The notes: generated from the letters alone by a model not told the origin. Counted from the stretch's first letter, positions 40,341 to 49,461 are shown. The stretch: DNA of 60,446 bases from DASPFV01 sp035620975 (GCA_035620975.1 DASPFV010000054.1:1-60446), one strand, 5' to 3'. Program-made: numbers and translations.

Positions 40341-42506
40341 GTGTCGGACGCCATTCGGGCAGAAGAGCAGTATTCGATCGTCGCCCAGGCGGATCGCGTC
40401 GGCGCTCCCCTGCGCGTCCTGAAGCACGGCGACACGTTCGGCGTGTTCGACGCCCACGGCGACATCACACTGGCCGGGGCCGGGGAGCAGGGGCTCTACC
40501 ACGCCGGCACGCGCTTCCTGTCCCGATCCGAGCTGCTGCTCGCGGGCCGGCGGCCGTTCCTCCTGAACTCGACCATCAGCGATGACAACATGCGGCTCGC
40601 GGTCGACCTGACCAATCCCGACCTGGTGAGGAATGGCACGGTCCTCGTCCCCCGCGGCTCCATCCACCTGTTCCGCTCGCGCGTCCTGTGGAGCGGCACG
40701 TCCGTCGAGCGGCTCCGGATCACGAACCACGCGCTGACGGCCATCGACGTGCCCGTGACGCTGACCTTCGACGGCGACTTCGCCGACGTGTTCGAGGTCC
40801 GCGGCATCCGCCGCGAGCGGCGTGGGCGCCGGCTCCCCAGCGCCACGACGGACGGCCAGGTGACGCTCCGGTACGAGGGCCGCGACGACGTCGAGCGCCG
40901 CACCAGGGTGAGCTGGAATCGGCCTCCCGGGGAGCGGACCCCGGACTCCGTCTCGTTCACGATCTCGCTCGATCCCCGCGACGCCGTGGAGTTCGAGGTC
41001 CACATCGCCTGCGAGGTCGGCGCCGAGTCCCGTGGGATCGAGGGCTACGACGCGCTCGTGTCGACGTCGGTACGCACGATGGTGGCCGGGCGTGATCGCG
41101 AGTGCGACGTGACGAGCTCGCATGCCGGGTTCAACCAGTGGATCCGGCGGTCCACGTCCGATCTCCGCATGATGATCACGGATACGCCGGCCGGCCCGTA
41201 TCCCTACGCCGGGATCCCCTGGTTCAGCACGCCGTTCGGCCGCGACGGGATCATCACGGCGCTCGAGCTGCTCTGGGCGGCCCCGGAGATCGCCCGCGGC
41301 GTGCTCGCGTTCCTGGCCGCGACGCAGGCGACGACCGCGTCGGACGCGCAGGACGCCCAGCCCGGGAAGATCCTCCACGAGATGCGTGACGGCGAGATGG
41401 CGGCGCTCGGCGAGATTCCGTTCGGCCGCTATTACGGCAGCGCCGACGCCACCCCGCTGTTCGTGCTGCTCGCGGAGGCCTACTTCGAGCGGACCGCCGA
41501 TCGGGAGTTCATCGACGGGCTGTGGCCGCACCTCACTGCCGCGTTGGAGTGGATGGATCGGTTCGGAGACGTCGACGGCGACGGGTTCATCGAGTACGCG
41601 CGACGCACCGAATCGGGGCTCGCGCAGCAGGGCTGGAAGGATTCGTCAGATTCGGTCTTCCACGCCGACGGCTCGCTGGCCGAACCGCCCATCGCGCTCT
41701 GCGAGGTCCAGGGCTACGCCTACGCCGCCTGGGCGGGCGCCGCGAATCTGGCCGCGGCCCGCGGCGAGCGGAGACGGGCGGAGGCCTGGCGCGAGCGCGC
41801 CGATCGTCTTCGTGAGCGGTTCGAGCGGGCCTTCTGGTGCGAGCCCCTCGGCACATATGCCCTCGCGCTCGACGGCCGCAAGCGGCAGTGCGAGGTCCGC
41901 ACGTCCAACGCCGGGCATTGCCTGTTCAGCGGAATCGCGAGCCGCGAGCGGGCGCTGCGGATCTCCGACGCGCTGATGTCGGACGCGTCTTTCGCGGGCT
42001 GGGGGATCCGGACCGTGGCCGCCGGGGAGTCGCGCTACAACCCGATGTCGTACCACAACGGCTCGATCTGGCCGCACGACAACGCCCTGATCGCCGCCGG
42101 GCTCGCCCGCTACGGGCTGACGTCGGCCGCGGCCCGACTCATGCAGGCAACGTTCGACCTCAGCCAGGTCGTCGATCTTCATCGGCTGCCGGAGCTGCTG
42201 TGCGGCTTTCACCGGCGCCACGGCGAGTTCCCGACGCTGTACCCCGTGGCGTGCGCGCCGCAGGCCTGGTCGGCCGGCGCGGTCTACCTCCTCCTGCAGG
42301 CCTGCCTCGGCCTCACGGTCGAAGCGTCCGAGCGGCGGATCTGGCTGCGCCAGGCCGTTCTGCCGGAGTGTATCGACTGGCTCCGCGTGATGAACCTGTC
42401 GGTAGATAACGCCACCGTCGACCTGCTGTTGACGCGCCACACCTACGACGTCGGCGTGACCGTCCTGCGCCGCGAGGGCGATCTGGAGATTATCGGGGTG
42501 AAGTGA
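40341..42506 (+). CDS. Amylo-alpha-1,6-glucosidase (glycogen debranching-type)
   Basis: This 721-residue enzyme has an N-terminal GDE_N beta-domain (LKHGDTFGVFDAHGDITLAG, AGTRFLSRSELLLAGRRPFL) and a C-terminal (alpha/alpha)6 GH-type catalytic domain. Hallmarks are YPYAGIPWFSTPFGRDGIIT (the general-acid Asp), DGDGFIEYARR with QQGWKDSSDSVFHADG, RTVAAGESRYNPMSYHNGSI, and LPELLCGFHRRHGEFPTLYP before the last helices. It would hydrolyse alpha-1,6 branches in glycogen-like glucans or a related oligosaccharide. GTG 40341 is the start. The upstream GT4 gene is 12 nt away. Length matches prokaryotic GDE proteins of Acidobacteria and Cyanobacteria. Cytoplasmic: no signal peptide. Confidence 0.92.
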   Translation: MSDAIRAEEQYSIVAQADRVGAPLRVLKHGDTFGVFDAHGDITLAGAGEQGLYHAGTRFLSRSELLLAGRRPFLLNSTISDDNMRLAVDLTNPDLVRNGTVLVPRGSIHLFRSRVLWSGTSVERLRITNHALTAIDVPVTLTFDGDFADVFEVRGIRRERRGRRLPSATTDGQVTLRYEGRDDVERRTRVSWNRPPGERTPDSVSFTISLDPRDAVEFEVHIACEVGAESRGIEGYDALVSTSVRTMVAGRDRECDVTSSHAGFNQWIRRSTSDLRMMITDTPAGPYPYAGIPWFSTPFGRDGIITALELLWAAPEIARGVLAFLAATQATTASDAQDAQPGKILHEMRDGEMAALGEIPFGRYYGSADATPLFVLLAEAYFERTADREFIDGLWPHLTAALEWMDRFGDVDGDGFIEYARRTESGLAQQGWKDSSDSVFHADGSLAEPPIALCEVQGYAYAAWAGAANLAAARGERRRAEAWRERADRLRERFERAFWCEPLGTYALALDGRKRQCEVRTSNAGHCLFSGIASRERALRISDALMSDASFAGWGIRTVAAGESRYNPMSYHNGSIWPHDNALIAAGLARYGLTSAAARLMQATFDLSQVVDLHRLPELLCGFHRRHGEFPTLYPVACAPQAWSAGAVYLLLQACLGLTVEASERRIWLRQAVLPECIDWLRVMNLSVDNATVDLLLTRHTYDVGVTVLRREGDLEIIGVK

Positions 42507-42509
42507 GTC

Positions 42510-43103
42510 CTACCACGCCGTCCCGAGCAGCTTCCGCCTGATCTCCTCGGAGACGGGTCTCTGGCCCAGCCAATGATCGAGGAACGCGAGCATCACATCG
42601 TGGCTCGCATCCGTCACCGCGGCGGTCTTGTTGACGCGAACCGTCGTCCCCCGCCCCGGCGAGTACTCGATCAGCACGGCGTCCCCGTGCCTGAGCGAAG
42701 CGAACGTCCGGCGCAGATGCGCGGTCGCGTCAGGATTGAGCGTGGGAACCAGCTCGCGCTGCCAGTCCAGCCTTTCGGCGCGCTGCAGGTCCTCCTTGTA
42801 CAGCGCGACGATGCGCAGCGCCTTGGGTAAGGCGGACGAAGCGAGCTCGGCTCGATCGCTCATCGGACCGCCCACGTAGAGCGCGAGGCTGTACAGGTCG
42901 ACGGCGCCGAGGAGGTGCGAGCGCGTCGCCTCCCCGGCGAGGGCGAGCTGTCCAGCGCCTTCCGCCGTGAGCTCCGCCGGATGAGGCGCGGGCGGCTGAG
43001 CCCGCACGGCTACGGTGCCGATCACCGCAATGCAGACGCTGCACAGGAGGCAGTGGATCAGGCAGGGGGCCGTCGGCACGCGTTCAGCAGCGGGTTTCAC
43101 CAT
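42510..43103 (-). CDS. Chalcone isomerase-like exported protein
   Basis: This 197-residue protein has a hydrophobic leader (CLIHCLLCSVCIAVIGTVAV) and then a Chalcone_3/chalcone isomerase-like fold: SHLLGAVDLYSLALYVGGPM, LPKALRIVALYKEDLQRAER, FASLRHGDAVLIEYSPGRGT, and a C-terminal AFLDHWLGQRPVSEEIRRKL with LLGTAW. Bacterial homologues probably bind fatty acids or isoprenoids in the periplasm; no isomerase residues can be claimed. GTG 43109 and ATG 43103 are both possible; ATG was taken. The stop is 4 nt from the debranching gene's stop on the other strand (convergent). It is divergent from DinB. Confidence 0.82.
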   Translation of the reverse strand: MVKPAAERVPTAPCLIHCLLCSVCIAVIGTVAVRAQPPAPHPAELTAEGAGQLALAGEATRSHLLGAVDLYSLALYVGGPMSDRAELASSALPKALRIVALYKEDLQRAERLDWQRELVPTLNPDATAHLRRTFASLRHGDAVLIEYSPGRGTTVRVNKTAAVTDASHDVMLAFLDHWLGQRPVSEEIRRKLLGTAW

Positions 43104-43255
43104 CTTCACACCACACCCTGCCAGTTCGGACGAATCCGGGCTCCGAGCGGTTCCCGTCTATGCCCAGACCGCTGGAGCAGCCAGGATACGCTCTGGTAGC
43201 CGGTATCACAGACTCCTCGGGGAACCTGTAATGTACCCTGCAGGAGGCCCGAACC

Positions 43256-43783
43256 ATGCCGCTGATTTTTCTCAGTCTCGTGCTGCTGCAACAGGCCGCT
43301 GTTCCTCCGGCAGTCGACCGCACCACCCAGACCGGCGCGGCGACCTACGTCTACGAGAACGTCAAGTCGTACATCCTCAAATCGGCGGCGAAGATGCCGC
43401 CGGAGCACGTCGGCTTCCAGCCGACACCAGAGGTGCGCAGCTTCGGCCAGGTGCTGGCGCACATCGCGGACGCCAACCACCTGCTGTGCTCGCCGGCCGC
43501 CGGCGTTCCGAGCGCGAACGGATCCACTGTTGACAAGATCGAGCAGGAAAAGCTCGCACGCGAGCCGCTGATCGCCCGGCTCGAGGCGTCGTTCGAAGTC
43601 TGCGACGCCGCGCACAAGCAGCTCACGGACGCGAACATGAGCGACATGGTCCCGTTCATGTCGTCCAACCGCACCCGGCTGGCGCTCTTGTGGTTCCACA
43701 TCAGCCATGCGTTCGAGCACTACGGCAACCTGGTGACCTACATGCGCCTGAAGAACGTCGTGCCGCCCTCTTCGGAGCGCTGA
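43256..43783 (+). CDS. DinB family protein, exported
   Basis: This 175-residue DinB-like four-helix bundle has a signal sequence (PLIFLSLVLLQQAAVPPAV). Metal ligands of the family are present: FGQVLAHIADANHLLCSPA (first His) and LLWFHISHAFEHYGNLVTYM (the HxxHxxxH-like pair). DinB superfamily proteins are usually cytoplasmic thiol transferases or of unknown role; exported ones are common in Acidobacteria. AGGAGG (43242-43247) precedes ATG 43256, and TGTAAT (43227-43232) is a possible -10. Cys residues are in LLCSPA and EVCDAAHK. The substrate is unknown. Confidence 0.88.
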   Translation: MPLIFLSLVLLQQAAVPPAVDRTTQTGAATYVYENVKSYILKSAAKMPPEHVGFQPTPEVRSFGQVLAHIADANHLLCSPAAGVPSANGSTVDKIEQEKLAREPLIARLEASFEVCDAAHKQLTDANMSDMVPFMSSNRTRLALLWFHISHAFEHYGNLVTYMRLKNVVPPSSER

Positions 43784-43964
43784 GCCTCGGCGCGCCCCTG
43801 CCTGAGGTGGAGTGTGTCTCGCGGTGTTCGTGCTCCTGCGCGTGTCGGCCGGCATGCGCGTTCAAGTCCTCCCGCCGCACTCCGGTTTGACGTAGGATGT
43901 GCGGAGCTTGTGCAGCCCCAGCGCGGCATGTGCAGCGGGCCGCCTGGTTGCAGCGGAGTGGAGC

Positions 43965-45539
43965 ATGACTCGAACGATTCGACTGGCACTGGCTGGCGGC
44001 ATCGCCGCGACCGTCCTCGCGCTCGTCGTCAGCCCGGAGTGGGCACGCCCCGGCGTCATGCGGCTGCCGCCGGCCGCCGTGCAGGCGAGTCAGGCACCGC
44101 GCAGCGCGGCTCGCAACATCGTCATCGTCGTCACGGACGATCATCGGTACGACGCGATGGGGATGATGGGACATCCCTTTCTCGAGACGCCGCACCTCGA
44201 TTCGCTGGCGAAGAACGGCGTCCATCTCAGGAACGCGTTCGTGACGACCGCGCTCTGCTCGCCCAGCCGCGCGAGCATCCTCACCGGCCAGTATGCGCAC
44301 CGTCATCGCGTCGTCGACAACAACAACCCGATCCCGCCGGGAACCACGTTCTTTGCGGAGTACCTGCAGCGTGCCGGCTACGACACCGCCTTCGTCGGGA
44401 AGTGGCACATGGGGGGTGAGAGCGACGACCCGCAGCCGGGGTTCAGCCACTGGGTGAGTTTCCGCGGGCAGGGCACTTATCTGCCGGGCAAGAACGGGTT
44501 GAACGTGAACGGCCGGCGCGTGCCGCAGAAGGGCTATATCACCGACGAGCTGACCGACTACGCCATGGAGTGGCTCGCGCAGCGGCCGGCCGGCCGGCCC
44601 TTTCTGCTGATGCTCTCGCACAAGGCGGTGCACTCCGAGTTCATCCCGGCCGAGCGGCATCGAGGCCGCTATGCCGGGAAAGCGCTGCCGTCGCCGCCGA
44701 CGATGAAGCCGCCGCCGCCCGGATGGCACAAGCCCATGTGGACCCAGAATCAGCGCAACAGCTGGCACGGGATGGAGTTCCCGTATCACAGCGACCTGGA
44801 CGTCGCGGAGTATTACCGCCGGTACGCCGAGACGCTGCTCGCCGTGGACGAGAGCCTCGGCCGCGTGCTCGGATGGCTGCGCGAGCGCAACCTGTTCGAC
44901 TCGACACTCGTGCTGTACCTCGGCGACAACGGCTTCATGTTCGGGGAGCAGGGCCTGATCGACAAGCGCGCGTCCTACGAAGCGTCGATGCGCATCCCCT
45001 TCCTGCTGCAGTGCCCCGAGCTGTTCAAGCCCGGCACGGTTCTGCCCCAGGTCGTGGCGAACATCGACATCGCGCCGACGCTGCTGGAGGTAGCCGGCGT
45101 GAAGGTTCCCGCCACCATGGACGGGCGCAGCCTGCTGCCGCTGGCGGGCGGGCCGGACACACCGTGGCGCGACGCCCTGCTCTACGAGTACTACTGGGAG
45201 CGCAACTTCCCGCACACGCCGACGCAGCACGCGCTGCGGACGGACCGCTACAAATACATCCGGTATCACGGGATCTGGGACAGTGACGAGCTGTACGATC
45301 TTGCGAACGATCCCCATGAAGCCGAGAACCTCGCGCGCCGCCCGGGGCACGCGCAGACCGTCCGCGATCTGAACCGGCGGCTGTTCGAGATCCTCGCCCA
45401 GACCGATGGGCTTTACATCCCTCTCTATCCGGATCGGGGCGGCGTATCCAACCTGCGACGGGCGGGCGGATCGCGGGCGGCGGATTTCCCGGCGGACTAC
45501 TACGTGGCCCCAAGACCGCCGCCTGGCCAGGCCCAATGA
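43965..45539 (+). CDS. Exported type I sulfatase
   Basis: This 524-residue sulfatase has a signal (IRLALAGGIAATVLALVV). The alkaline-phosphatase-like core starts with IVIVVTDDHRYDAMGMMGH (metal Asp pair). The formylglycine motif C-S-P-S-R lies in TTALCSPSRASILTGQYAHR (Cys about residue 98). The second metal site is in VLYLGDNGFMFGEQGLIDKR, with Asp/Asn and a catalytic Lys. VGKWHMGG gives the conserved Lys/His. The C-terminus NDPHEAENLARRP is typical of arylsulfatase/GlcNAc-sulfatase-like subfamilies. The substrate is a sulfate ester of unknown sugar. Activity needs a formylglycine-generating enzyme, which is not in the window. ATG 43965 has GGAG upstream. Confidence 0.92.
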   Translation: MTRTIRLALAGGIAATVLALVVSPEWARPGVMRLPPAAVQASQAPRSAARNIVIVVTDDHRYDAMGMMGHPFLETPHLDSLAKNGVHLRNAFVTTALCSPSRASILTGQYAHRHRVVDNNNPIPPGTTFFAEYLQRAGYDTAFVGKWHMGGESDDPQPGFSHWVSFRGQGTYLPGKNGLNVNGRRVPQKGYITDELTDYAMEWLAQRPAGRPFLLMLSHKAVHSEFIPAERHRGRYAGKALPSPPTMKPPPPGWHKPMWTQNQRNSWHGMEFPYHSDLDVAEYYRRYAETLLAVDESLGRVLGWLRERNLFDSTLVLYLGDNGFMFGEQGLIDKRASYEASMRIPFLLQCPELFKPGTVLPQVVANIDIAPTLLEVAGVKVPATMDGRSLLPLAGGPDTPWRDALLYEYYWERNFPHTPTQHALRTDRYKYIRYHGIWDSDELYDLANDPHEAENLARRPGHAQTVRDLNRRLFEILAQTDGLYIPLYPDRGGVSNLRRAGGSRAADFPADYYVAPRPPPGQAQ

Positions 45540-45589
45540 CCCTCCTGGCCCGGGGCTCGTTTCCATGCGCGCGCTCCCCACGGGGATGC

Positions 45590-45595
45590 TAGGCT
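45590..45595 (+). promoter_or_regulatory. -10-like TAGGCT before the cupin gene
   Basis: TAGGCT ends 9 nt before ATG 45605. GTG 45596 is adjacent to the hexamer and would not be transcribed from it, which favours ATG 45605. Confidence 0.35.
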
Positions 45596-45604
45596 GTGGC
45601 TGCC

Positions 45605-46084
45605 ATGCAGCAGCGCACCCGGGCAGCCGTCGTCGGTTCGCTGGTTCTTCTCGCCTCGGCCGGGGCCGCCGGACACCCGACGCAGGCTCCTGAAGCGCAC
45701 GGCGCTCATGCGATCGTGCGGGCCGACTCGATCACGTGGCGACCGCTGCGACCCGGCGCGGAGATCGCGGTGGTCGGCGGCGATCCGGATGCCGCCGGCG
45801 CCCCGTTCGTCATCAGGATGCGTTATCGGGGCAAGGTGCGGGTGCCGCCCCACTGGCATCCGACGGACGAGCACATCACGGTGCTGAGCGGAACCTTCAT
45901 GGTCGGGATGGGCGGGCGATACGACGAGTCAGCTGCCATTGAGCTGTCGGCCGGGGGCTACATGCTGGTGCCGGCCCGGATGGCCCATTTCGCGTGGTCG
46001 GCCGGCGACACCGTCGTCCAGGTCCACGGACTCGGACCCTTCGCGATTAACTACGTGAATCCCGACGACGACCCGCGCCGCTGA
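45605..46084 (+). CDS. Exported cupin domain-containing protein
   Basis: This 159-residue single-cupin protein has a Sec signal (AVVGSLVLLASAGAAG). Cupin motif 1 is KVRVPPHWHPTDEHITVLSG (H-x-H, E, H ligands, about residues 80-95). Motif 2 is LVPARMAHFAWSAGDTVVQV with the late His. All metal ligands appear present, but the reaction is unknown. Members often sense or stabilise organic acids, or act as oxygenases or isomerases. The TAGGCT promoter hexamer supports ATG 45605. It stands between a sulfatase and the repeat-flanked isomerase gene. Confidence 0.85.
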   Translation: MQQRTRAAVVGSLVLLASAGAAGHPTQAPEAHGAHAIVRADSITWRPLRPGAEIAVVGGDPDAAGAPFVIRMRYRGKVRVPPHWHPTDEHITVLSGTFMVGMGGRYDESAAIELSAGGYMLVPARMAHFAWSAGDTVVQVHGLGPFAINYVNPDDDPRR

Positions 46085-46153
46085 ACCCGGAACCCGGAAC
46101 CACGAACCGAACCAGGAACCCGGAACCCGGAACCAGGCACCAGGAACCCGAAG
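46084..46153. repeat. Degenerate tandem array of GGAACC(C/A)-type units (left of isomerase gene)
   Basis: About 70 bp of imperfect repeats of GGAACCCGGAACC / ACCAGGAACC fill the gap before ATG 46154. Their complement (GGTTCC-type units) appears in the array at 46927-47001 on the other side of the same gene. Confidence 0.75.
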
Positions 46154-46927
46154 ATGCGCTTCGCCGCCAACCTGAGCATGCTCTTCACGGAGCTGCCGTT
46201 CCCGGAGCGCTTTGCTGCGGCCGCTCGCGCGGGGTTCGGGGCCGTGGAGTTCCTCTTCCCGTACGAGTACGCGCCTGAGGACCTGGCGCAATCCCTGCGC
46301 GAGCACTCGCTCGAGAACGTGCTGTTCAATCTGCCGCCCGGCGACTGGCCCGGCGGCGAACGCGGCCTGACATCGCTGCCCGGGCGCGAGGCGGAGTTCC
46401 GCCAGAGCGTGGATCGCGCGCTCGAGTACGCCAGGGCGCTGGGGACGCCACGGCTCCACGCGATGGCGGGCATCGTCCCGTCGAGCGCGGATCGGGCCGT
46501 CCACCGTGAGGTCTATGTCGCGAACCTGCGGTATGCGGCCAGGGCCCTGGCCAGAGAAGGACGAACGCTGCTCATCGAGGCCATCAATCCGCGCGACATC
46601 CCCGGATACTTTCTCAACTCACAGGCCGACGCGCACGCGATTCGAGAAGAGGTCGGCGAGCCGAACCTCAAGGTGCAGATGGACTTCTACCACGCACAGA
46701 TCGTGGACGGGGACCTGGCGATGACGTTCCGGCAGTACGCCCCTCACATCGGTCACGTGCAGATCGCCGGCGTGCCGGACCGCGATGAGCCGGATCACGG
46801 TGAGGTGAACTACCACTATCTGCTGCCGCTCCTCGACGAGCTGGGCTACGCCGGCTGGGTGGGCTGCGAGTACCGGCCGCGGGGGAGGACAGTGGACGGA
46901 CTCGGCTGGATCGAAGGCTTCAAATAG
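46154..46927 (+). CDS. Hydroxypyruvate isomerase family protein (Hyi/OtnI-like)
   Basis: This 257-residue TIM-barrel isomerase has the Hyi/OtnI signature start RFAANLSMLFTELPFPERFA, then GAVEFLFPYEYAPEDL, LFNLPPGDWPGGERGLTSLP, the catalytic Glu in LLIEAINPRDIPGYFLNSQA (about residue 143), VQMDFYHAQIVDGDL and the second Glu in GWVGCEYRPRGRTVDGLGW (about 240). It probably interconverts hydroxypyruvate and tartronate semialdehyde or 2-oxo-tetronates. No other gene of that route is adjacent. The gene is bracketed by inverted copies of a tandem repeat array (46084-46153 and 46927-47001), which is unusual. No SD is clear because the repeat occupies the leader. Hyi versus OtnI cannot be decided here. 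Confidence 0.88.
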   Translation: MRFAANLSMLFTELPFPERFAAAARAGFGAVEFLFPYEYAPEDLAQSLREHSLENVLFNLPPGDWPGGERGLTSLPGREAEFRQSVDRALEYARALGTPRLHAMAGIVPSSADRAVHREVYVANLRYAARALAREGRTLLIEAINPRDIPGYFLNSQADAHAIREEVGEPNLKVQMDFYHAQIVDGDLAMTFRQYAPHIGHVQIAGVPDRDEPDHGEVNYHYLLPLLDELGYAGWVGCEYRPRGRTVDGLGWIEGFK

Positions 46928-47001
46928 GCTCAAGGCTCAAGGCTCAAGGCTCTGGGCTCAAGGCTCTGGGCTTGGGGTTCCGGGCTCCTGGTTCCTGGTG
47001 C
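46927..47001. repeat. Tandem array of AGGCTCA-type units merging into GGTTCC-type units
   Basis: The array starts with several GGCTCAA/GGCTCTG heptamers directly after the isomerase stop, then GGGGTTCCGGGCTCCTGGTT and similar up to ATG 47002. The first part matches the array at 60399-60446; the second is the reverse complement of the array at 46084-46153. Confidence 0.75.
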
Positions 47002-48534
47002 ATGGCAATTCCCGACCGATTCAACGTCGCCGACTACCTCGTGGCCCGCCATGTGCGCGAGGGGCGGGGGGATCGCGTGGCGCTCCTGACCGATGACGGG
47101 ACGACGACCTACGCGGCGCTCGAAGGCCTGGTGAACCGGGCGGGGAACGCCCTGAAGCAGCTGGGCGTCCTCCCCGAGCAGCGGGTGGCTCTGGTGCTGC
47201 ACGATGGGCTGTCGTTCTACGCCGGGTTCCTCGGTGCGATACTGATTGGCGCCGTTCCCGTTCCGATCAACACGCTCCTGCGCCGCGCCGACTTCCACTA
47301 CATCCTGGACGACGCCGGCGCCGTGGCGGCGATCGTGAGCGGGCCGATCCTCGACGAGCTTCTGCCGGTGGACGGGTTCGCCGACCTGACGCACGTCCTC
47401 GTTTCGGGCGCGCCGGCCGGCGGGCTGCCCTCGTTCGAGGCCCTCGTCGCAGCGTCCGACCCGGCGCTGGCGCCTGCGAACACGCACCGGGACGATCCGG
47501 CGTTCTGGCTCTACAGCTCGGGCAGCACCGGCCGGCCGAAGGGTGCCGTTCACCTGCAGCACGACATCATCTGCACGATCGACGGATACGCGCGCGGCGT
47601 GCTCGGGATGACCGAGGAGGATCGCTGCCTTTCGGCCGCCAGGCTGTTCTTCGCGTATGGCCTCGGCAACAGCCTGTCGTTCCCGCTCGGCGTGGGCGGG
47701 CAGGCGGCGCTCGTTCCGGAACGTCCGACCCCGGAGGGCATGTTCCAGGCCATCCAGCGGTTCCGGCCGACGATCTTCTTCGCCGTGCCCACGCTGTTCG
47801 CCGCGATGCTTCAGGTGGATCAGGCGCGGACCAGGTTCGATCTGTCGTCGTTGCGGTTCTGCGTCTCCGCGGGCGAAGCGCTGCCGGCGGAGATCTTCGC
47901 GAGATGGCGGGACCGGTTCGGCCTCGAGATCATCGACGGGATTGGCTCGACGGAAATGCTGCACATCTTTCTGTCGAACCGGCCAGGGTCCTGCCGCCCC
48001 GGCACGTCTGGCGTCGAGGTGCCCGGCTACTCGGCGCGGATCGTGGGGGAGGACGGCAGCGTGGTGCCGCGGGGCACGGTCGGCACGCTCCTGGTGTCGG
48101 GGGACAGTGCGGCCGCGTACTACTGGCGCCAGCACGAGAAGACGAAACGTACGTTCCAGGGCGAGTGGGTGGACACCGGGGACAAGTACGTCCGTGACGA
48201 CGAGGGCTGCTACCGCTACTGCGGCCGGAGCGACGACATGCTGAAGGTCAACGGGCTGTGGGTGTCGCCGGTCGAAGTCGAGCACGCGGTCATGGCGCAT
48301 CCCGGCGTGCTGGAGTGCGCGGTCGTGGGAGCCAGCGGTCGGGACGGGCTCACGAAGCCCAAGGCGTTCGTCGTGCTCCGTCAGGAGTTCGAAGCGTCCG
48401 CCGCGATCGCGCCGGAGATTCAGGCGGCGGCCAGGGCGCGGCTGCCGTCCTTCAAGTGCCCGAGCTGGATCGAGTTCCTGCCGGAGCTGCCGAAGACCGC
48501 AACGGGGAAGATTCAGCGGTTCCGGCTGCGCTGA
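47002..48534 (+). CDS. Benzoate-CoA ligase family protein
   Basis: This 510-residue adenylate-forming enzyme is close to benzoate-CoA ligases. The N-terminus is PDRFNVADYLVARHVREG. Motif A3 is FWLYSSGSTGRPKGAVHLQH (about residue 175), with SAARLFFAYGLGNSLSFPLG, FFAVPTLFAAMLQ and A5 IDGIGSTEMLHIFLSNRPG, all characteristic of the benzoate subfamily. The hinge is WVDTGDKYVRDDEGCYRYCG, followed by RSDDMLKVNGLWVSPVEVE. The catalytic Lys is in KTATGKIQRFRLR at the end. It would activate benzoate or a related aromatic acid. No ring-reducing or box-pathway genes are near, so the aromatic acid is not certain. The repeat array ends right before ATG 47002, replacing an SD. Confidence 0.88.
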   Translation: MAIPDRFNVADYLVARHVREGRGDRVALLTDDGTTTYAALEGLVNRAGNALKQLGVLPEQRVALVLHDGLSFYAGFLGAILIGAVPVPINTLLRRADFHYILDDAGAVAAIVSGPILDELLPVDGFADLTHVLVSGAPAGGLPSFEALVAASDPALAPANTHRDDPAFWLYSSGSTGRPKGAVHLQHDIICTIDGYARGVLGMTEEDRCLSAARLFFAYGLGNSLSFPLGVGGQAALVPERPTPEGMFQAIQRFRPTIFFAVPTLFAAMLQVDQARTRFDLSSLRFCVSAGEALPAEIFARWRDRFGLEIIDGIGSTEMLHIFLSNRPGSCRPGTSGVEVPGYSARIVGEDGSVVPRGTVGTLLVSGDSAAAYYWRQHEKTKRTFQGEWVDTGDKYVRDDEGCYRYCGRSDDMLKVNGLWVSPVEVEHAVMAHPGVLECAVVGASGRDGLTKPKAFVVLRQEFEASAAIAPEIQAAARARLPSFKCPSWIEFLPELPKTATGKIQRFRLR

Positions 48535-48557
48535 GCGACAATCCCGGGGAGGTGCTC

Positions 48558-49448
48558 ATGATTACCGTGATGGGAGCGACCGGAAACATCGGAGGCCGGA
48601 TCTCCGAACTGCTCCTGACGGCCGGCCAGCGTGTCCGGGCGCTGGGCCGCAGTGTCGAGAAACTGGCGCCTCTCAAGGAGCTCGGTGCCGAGGTCCTCAC
48701 CGGCGACGCACAGGACGCGACGTTCCTGACGACGGCGTTCCGCGGCACCGACGCCGCGTTCACGCTGCTGCCTCCGGACCTGCACGCGATGGATTTCCGG
48801 CGCCAGCAGGACCAGCAGGGTGAAGCGATTGCGGCAGCCATCCGCGACAGCGGGGTCCGCGTCGTGGTGTTCCTCAGCAGCCTCGGCGCCGAGCTGTCCA
48901 CGGGCACGGGTCCGATCGCGGGCCTGCACGCGCAGGAGCAGCGCCTGCGGAGGCTGAAGAACGTCAATATTCTGATCCTTCGGCCGACCTACTTCTTCGA
49001 GAACTTCCTGTCTACCGTGGGCCTGATCAAACACCAGGGCATCAACGGCGGGGCGGCGGGACCGGACGTCTCGATGCCGATGATCGCGACGCGCGACATC
49101 GCCGAGGTCGCGGCGGAGGCCCTGCGTCGCCGCGACTGGTCGGGCGTGGTGGTGCGCGAGCTGCTGGGGCCGCGGGATCTCTCGTTCGCCGAGGCGACGC
49201 GCATCATCGGCGAACGGATCGGCCAGCCGGACCTTCCCTACGTGCAATTCCCGTACGAGGCGTTCGCCGCGTCACTCGTCCAGATGGGGATCTCGGAGAG
49301 CGTTGCCGGCCTCTACGCGGAGATGTCGAGAGCCATGAACGAGGGGAAGGTGCAGTCGCTCGAAGGCCGCCGCGCGGAGAACTCCACGCCGACCCGGTTC
49401 GAGGATTTCGTCACGTCGTCGATCGTGCCGGCGTACGAGAAGGCGTGA
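48558..49448 (+). CDS. NmrA-like NAD(P)-binding oxidoreductase
   Basis: This 296-residue Rossmann protein of the NmrA/atypical SDR group has G-x-x-G-x-x-G in MITVMGATGNIGGRISELLL (about residue 8). Then come VRALGRSVEKLAPLKELGAE, AFTLLPPDLHAMDFRRQQDQ and VVVFLSSLGAELSTGTGPIA. No SDR Tyr-Lys pair is seen. LILRPTYFFENFL and PMIATRDIAEVAAEALRRRD are typical of the quinone reductase 2/NmrA-like set. It is probably an NAD(P)H sensor or quinone/ketone reductase. A GGGGAGG site precedes ATG 48558. It lies 24 nt after the ligase and 14 nt before the MBL gene, so an operon of three is likely. Confidence 0.87.
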   Translation: MITVMGATGNIGGRISELLLTAGQRVRALGRSVEKLAPLKELGAEVLTGDAQDATFLTTAFRGTDAAFTLLPPDLHAMDFRRQQDQQGEAIAAAIRDSGVRVVVFLSSLGAELSTGTGPIAGLHAQEQRLRRLKNVNILILRPTYFFENFLSTVGLIKHQGINGGAAGPDVSMPMIATRDIAEVAAEALRRRDWSGVVVRELLGPRDLSFAEATRIIGERIGQPDLPYVQFPYEAFAASLVQMGISESVAGLYAEMSRAMNEGKVQSLEGRRAENSTPTRFEDFVTSSIVPAYEKA

Positions 49449-49461
49449 GCAAGGAGGAGCG

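Noticed and set aside
46084..47001. Repeat arrays as a CRISPR array
   Set aside because: Units are 7-13 bp, contiguous and degenerate, with no unique spacers and no cas genes.
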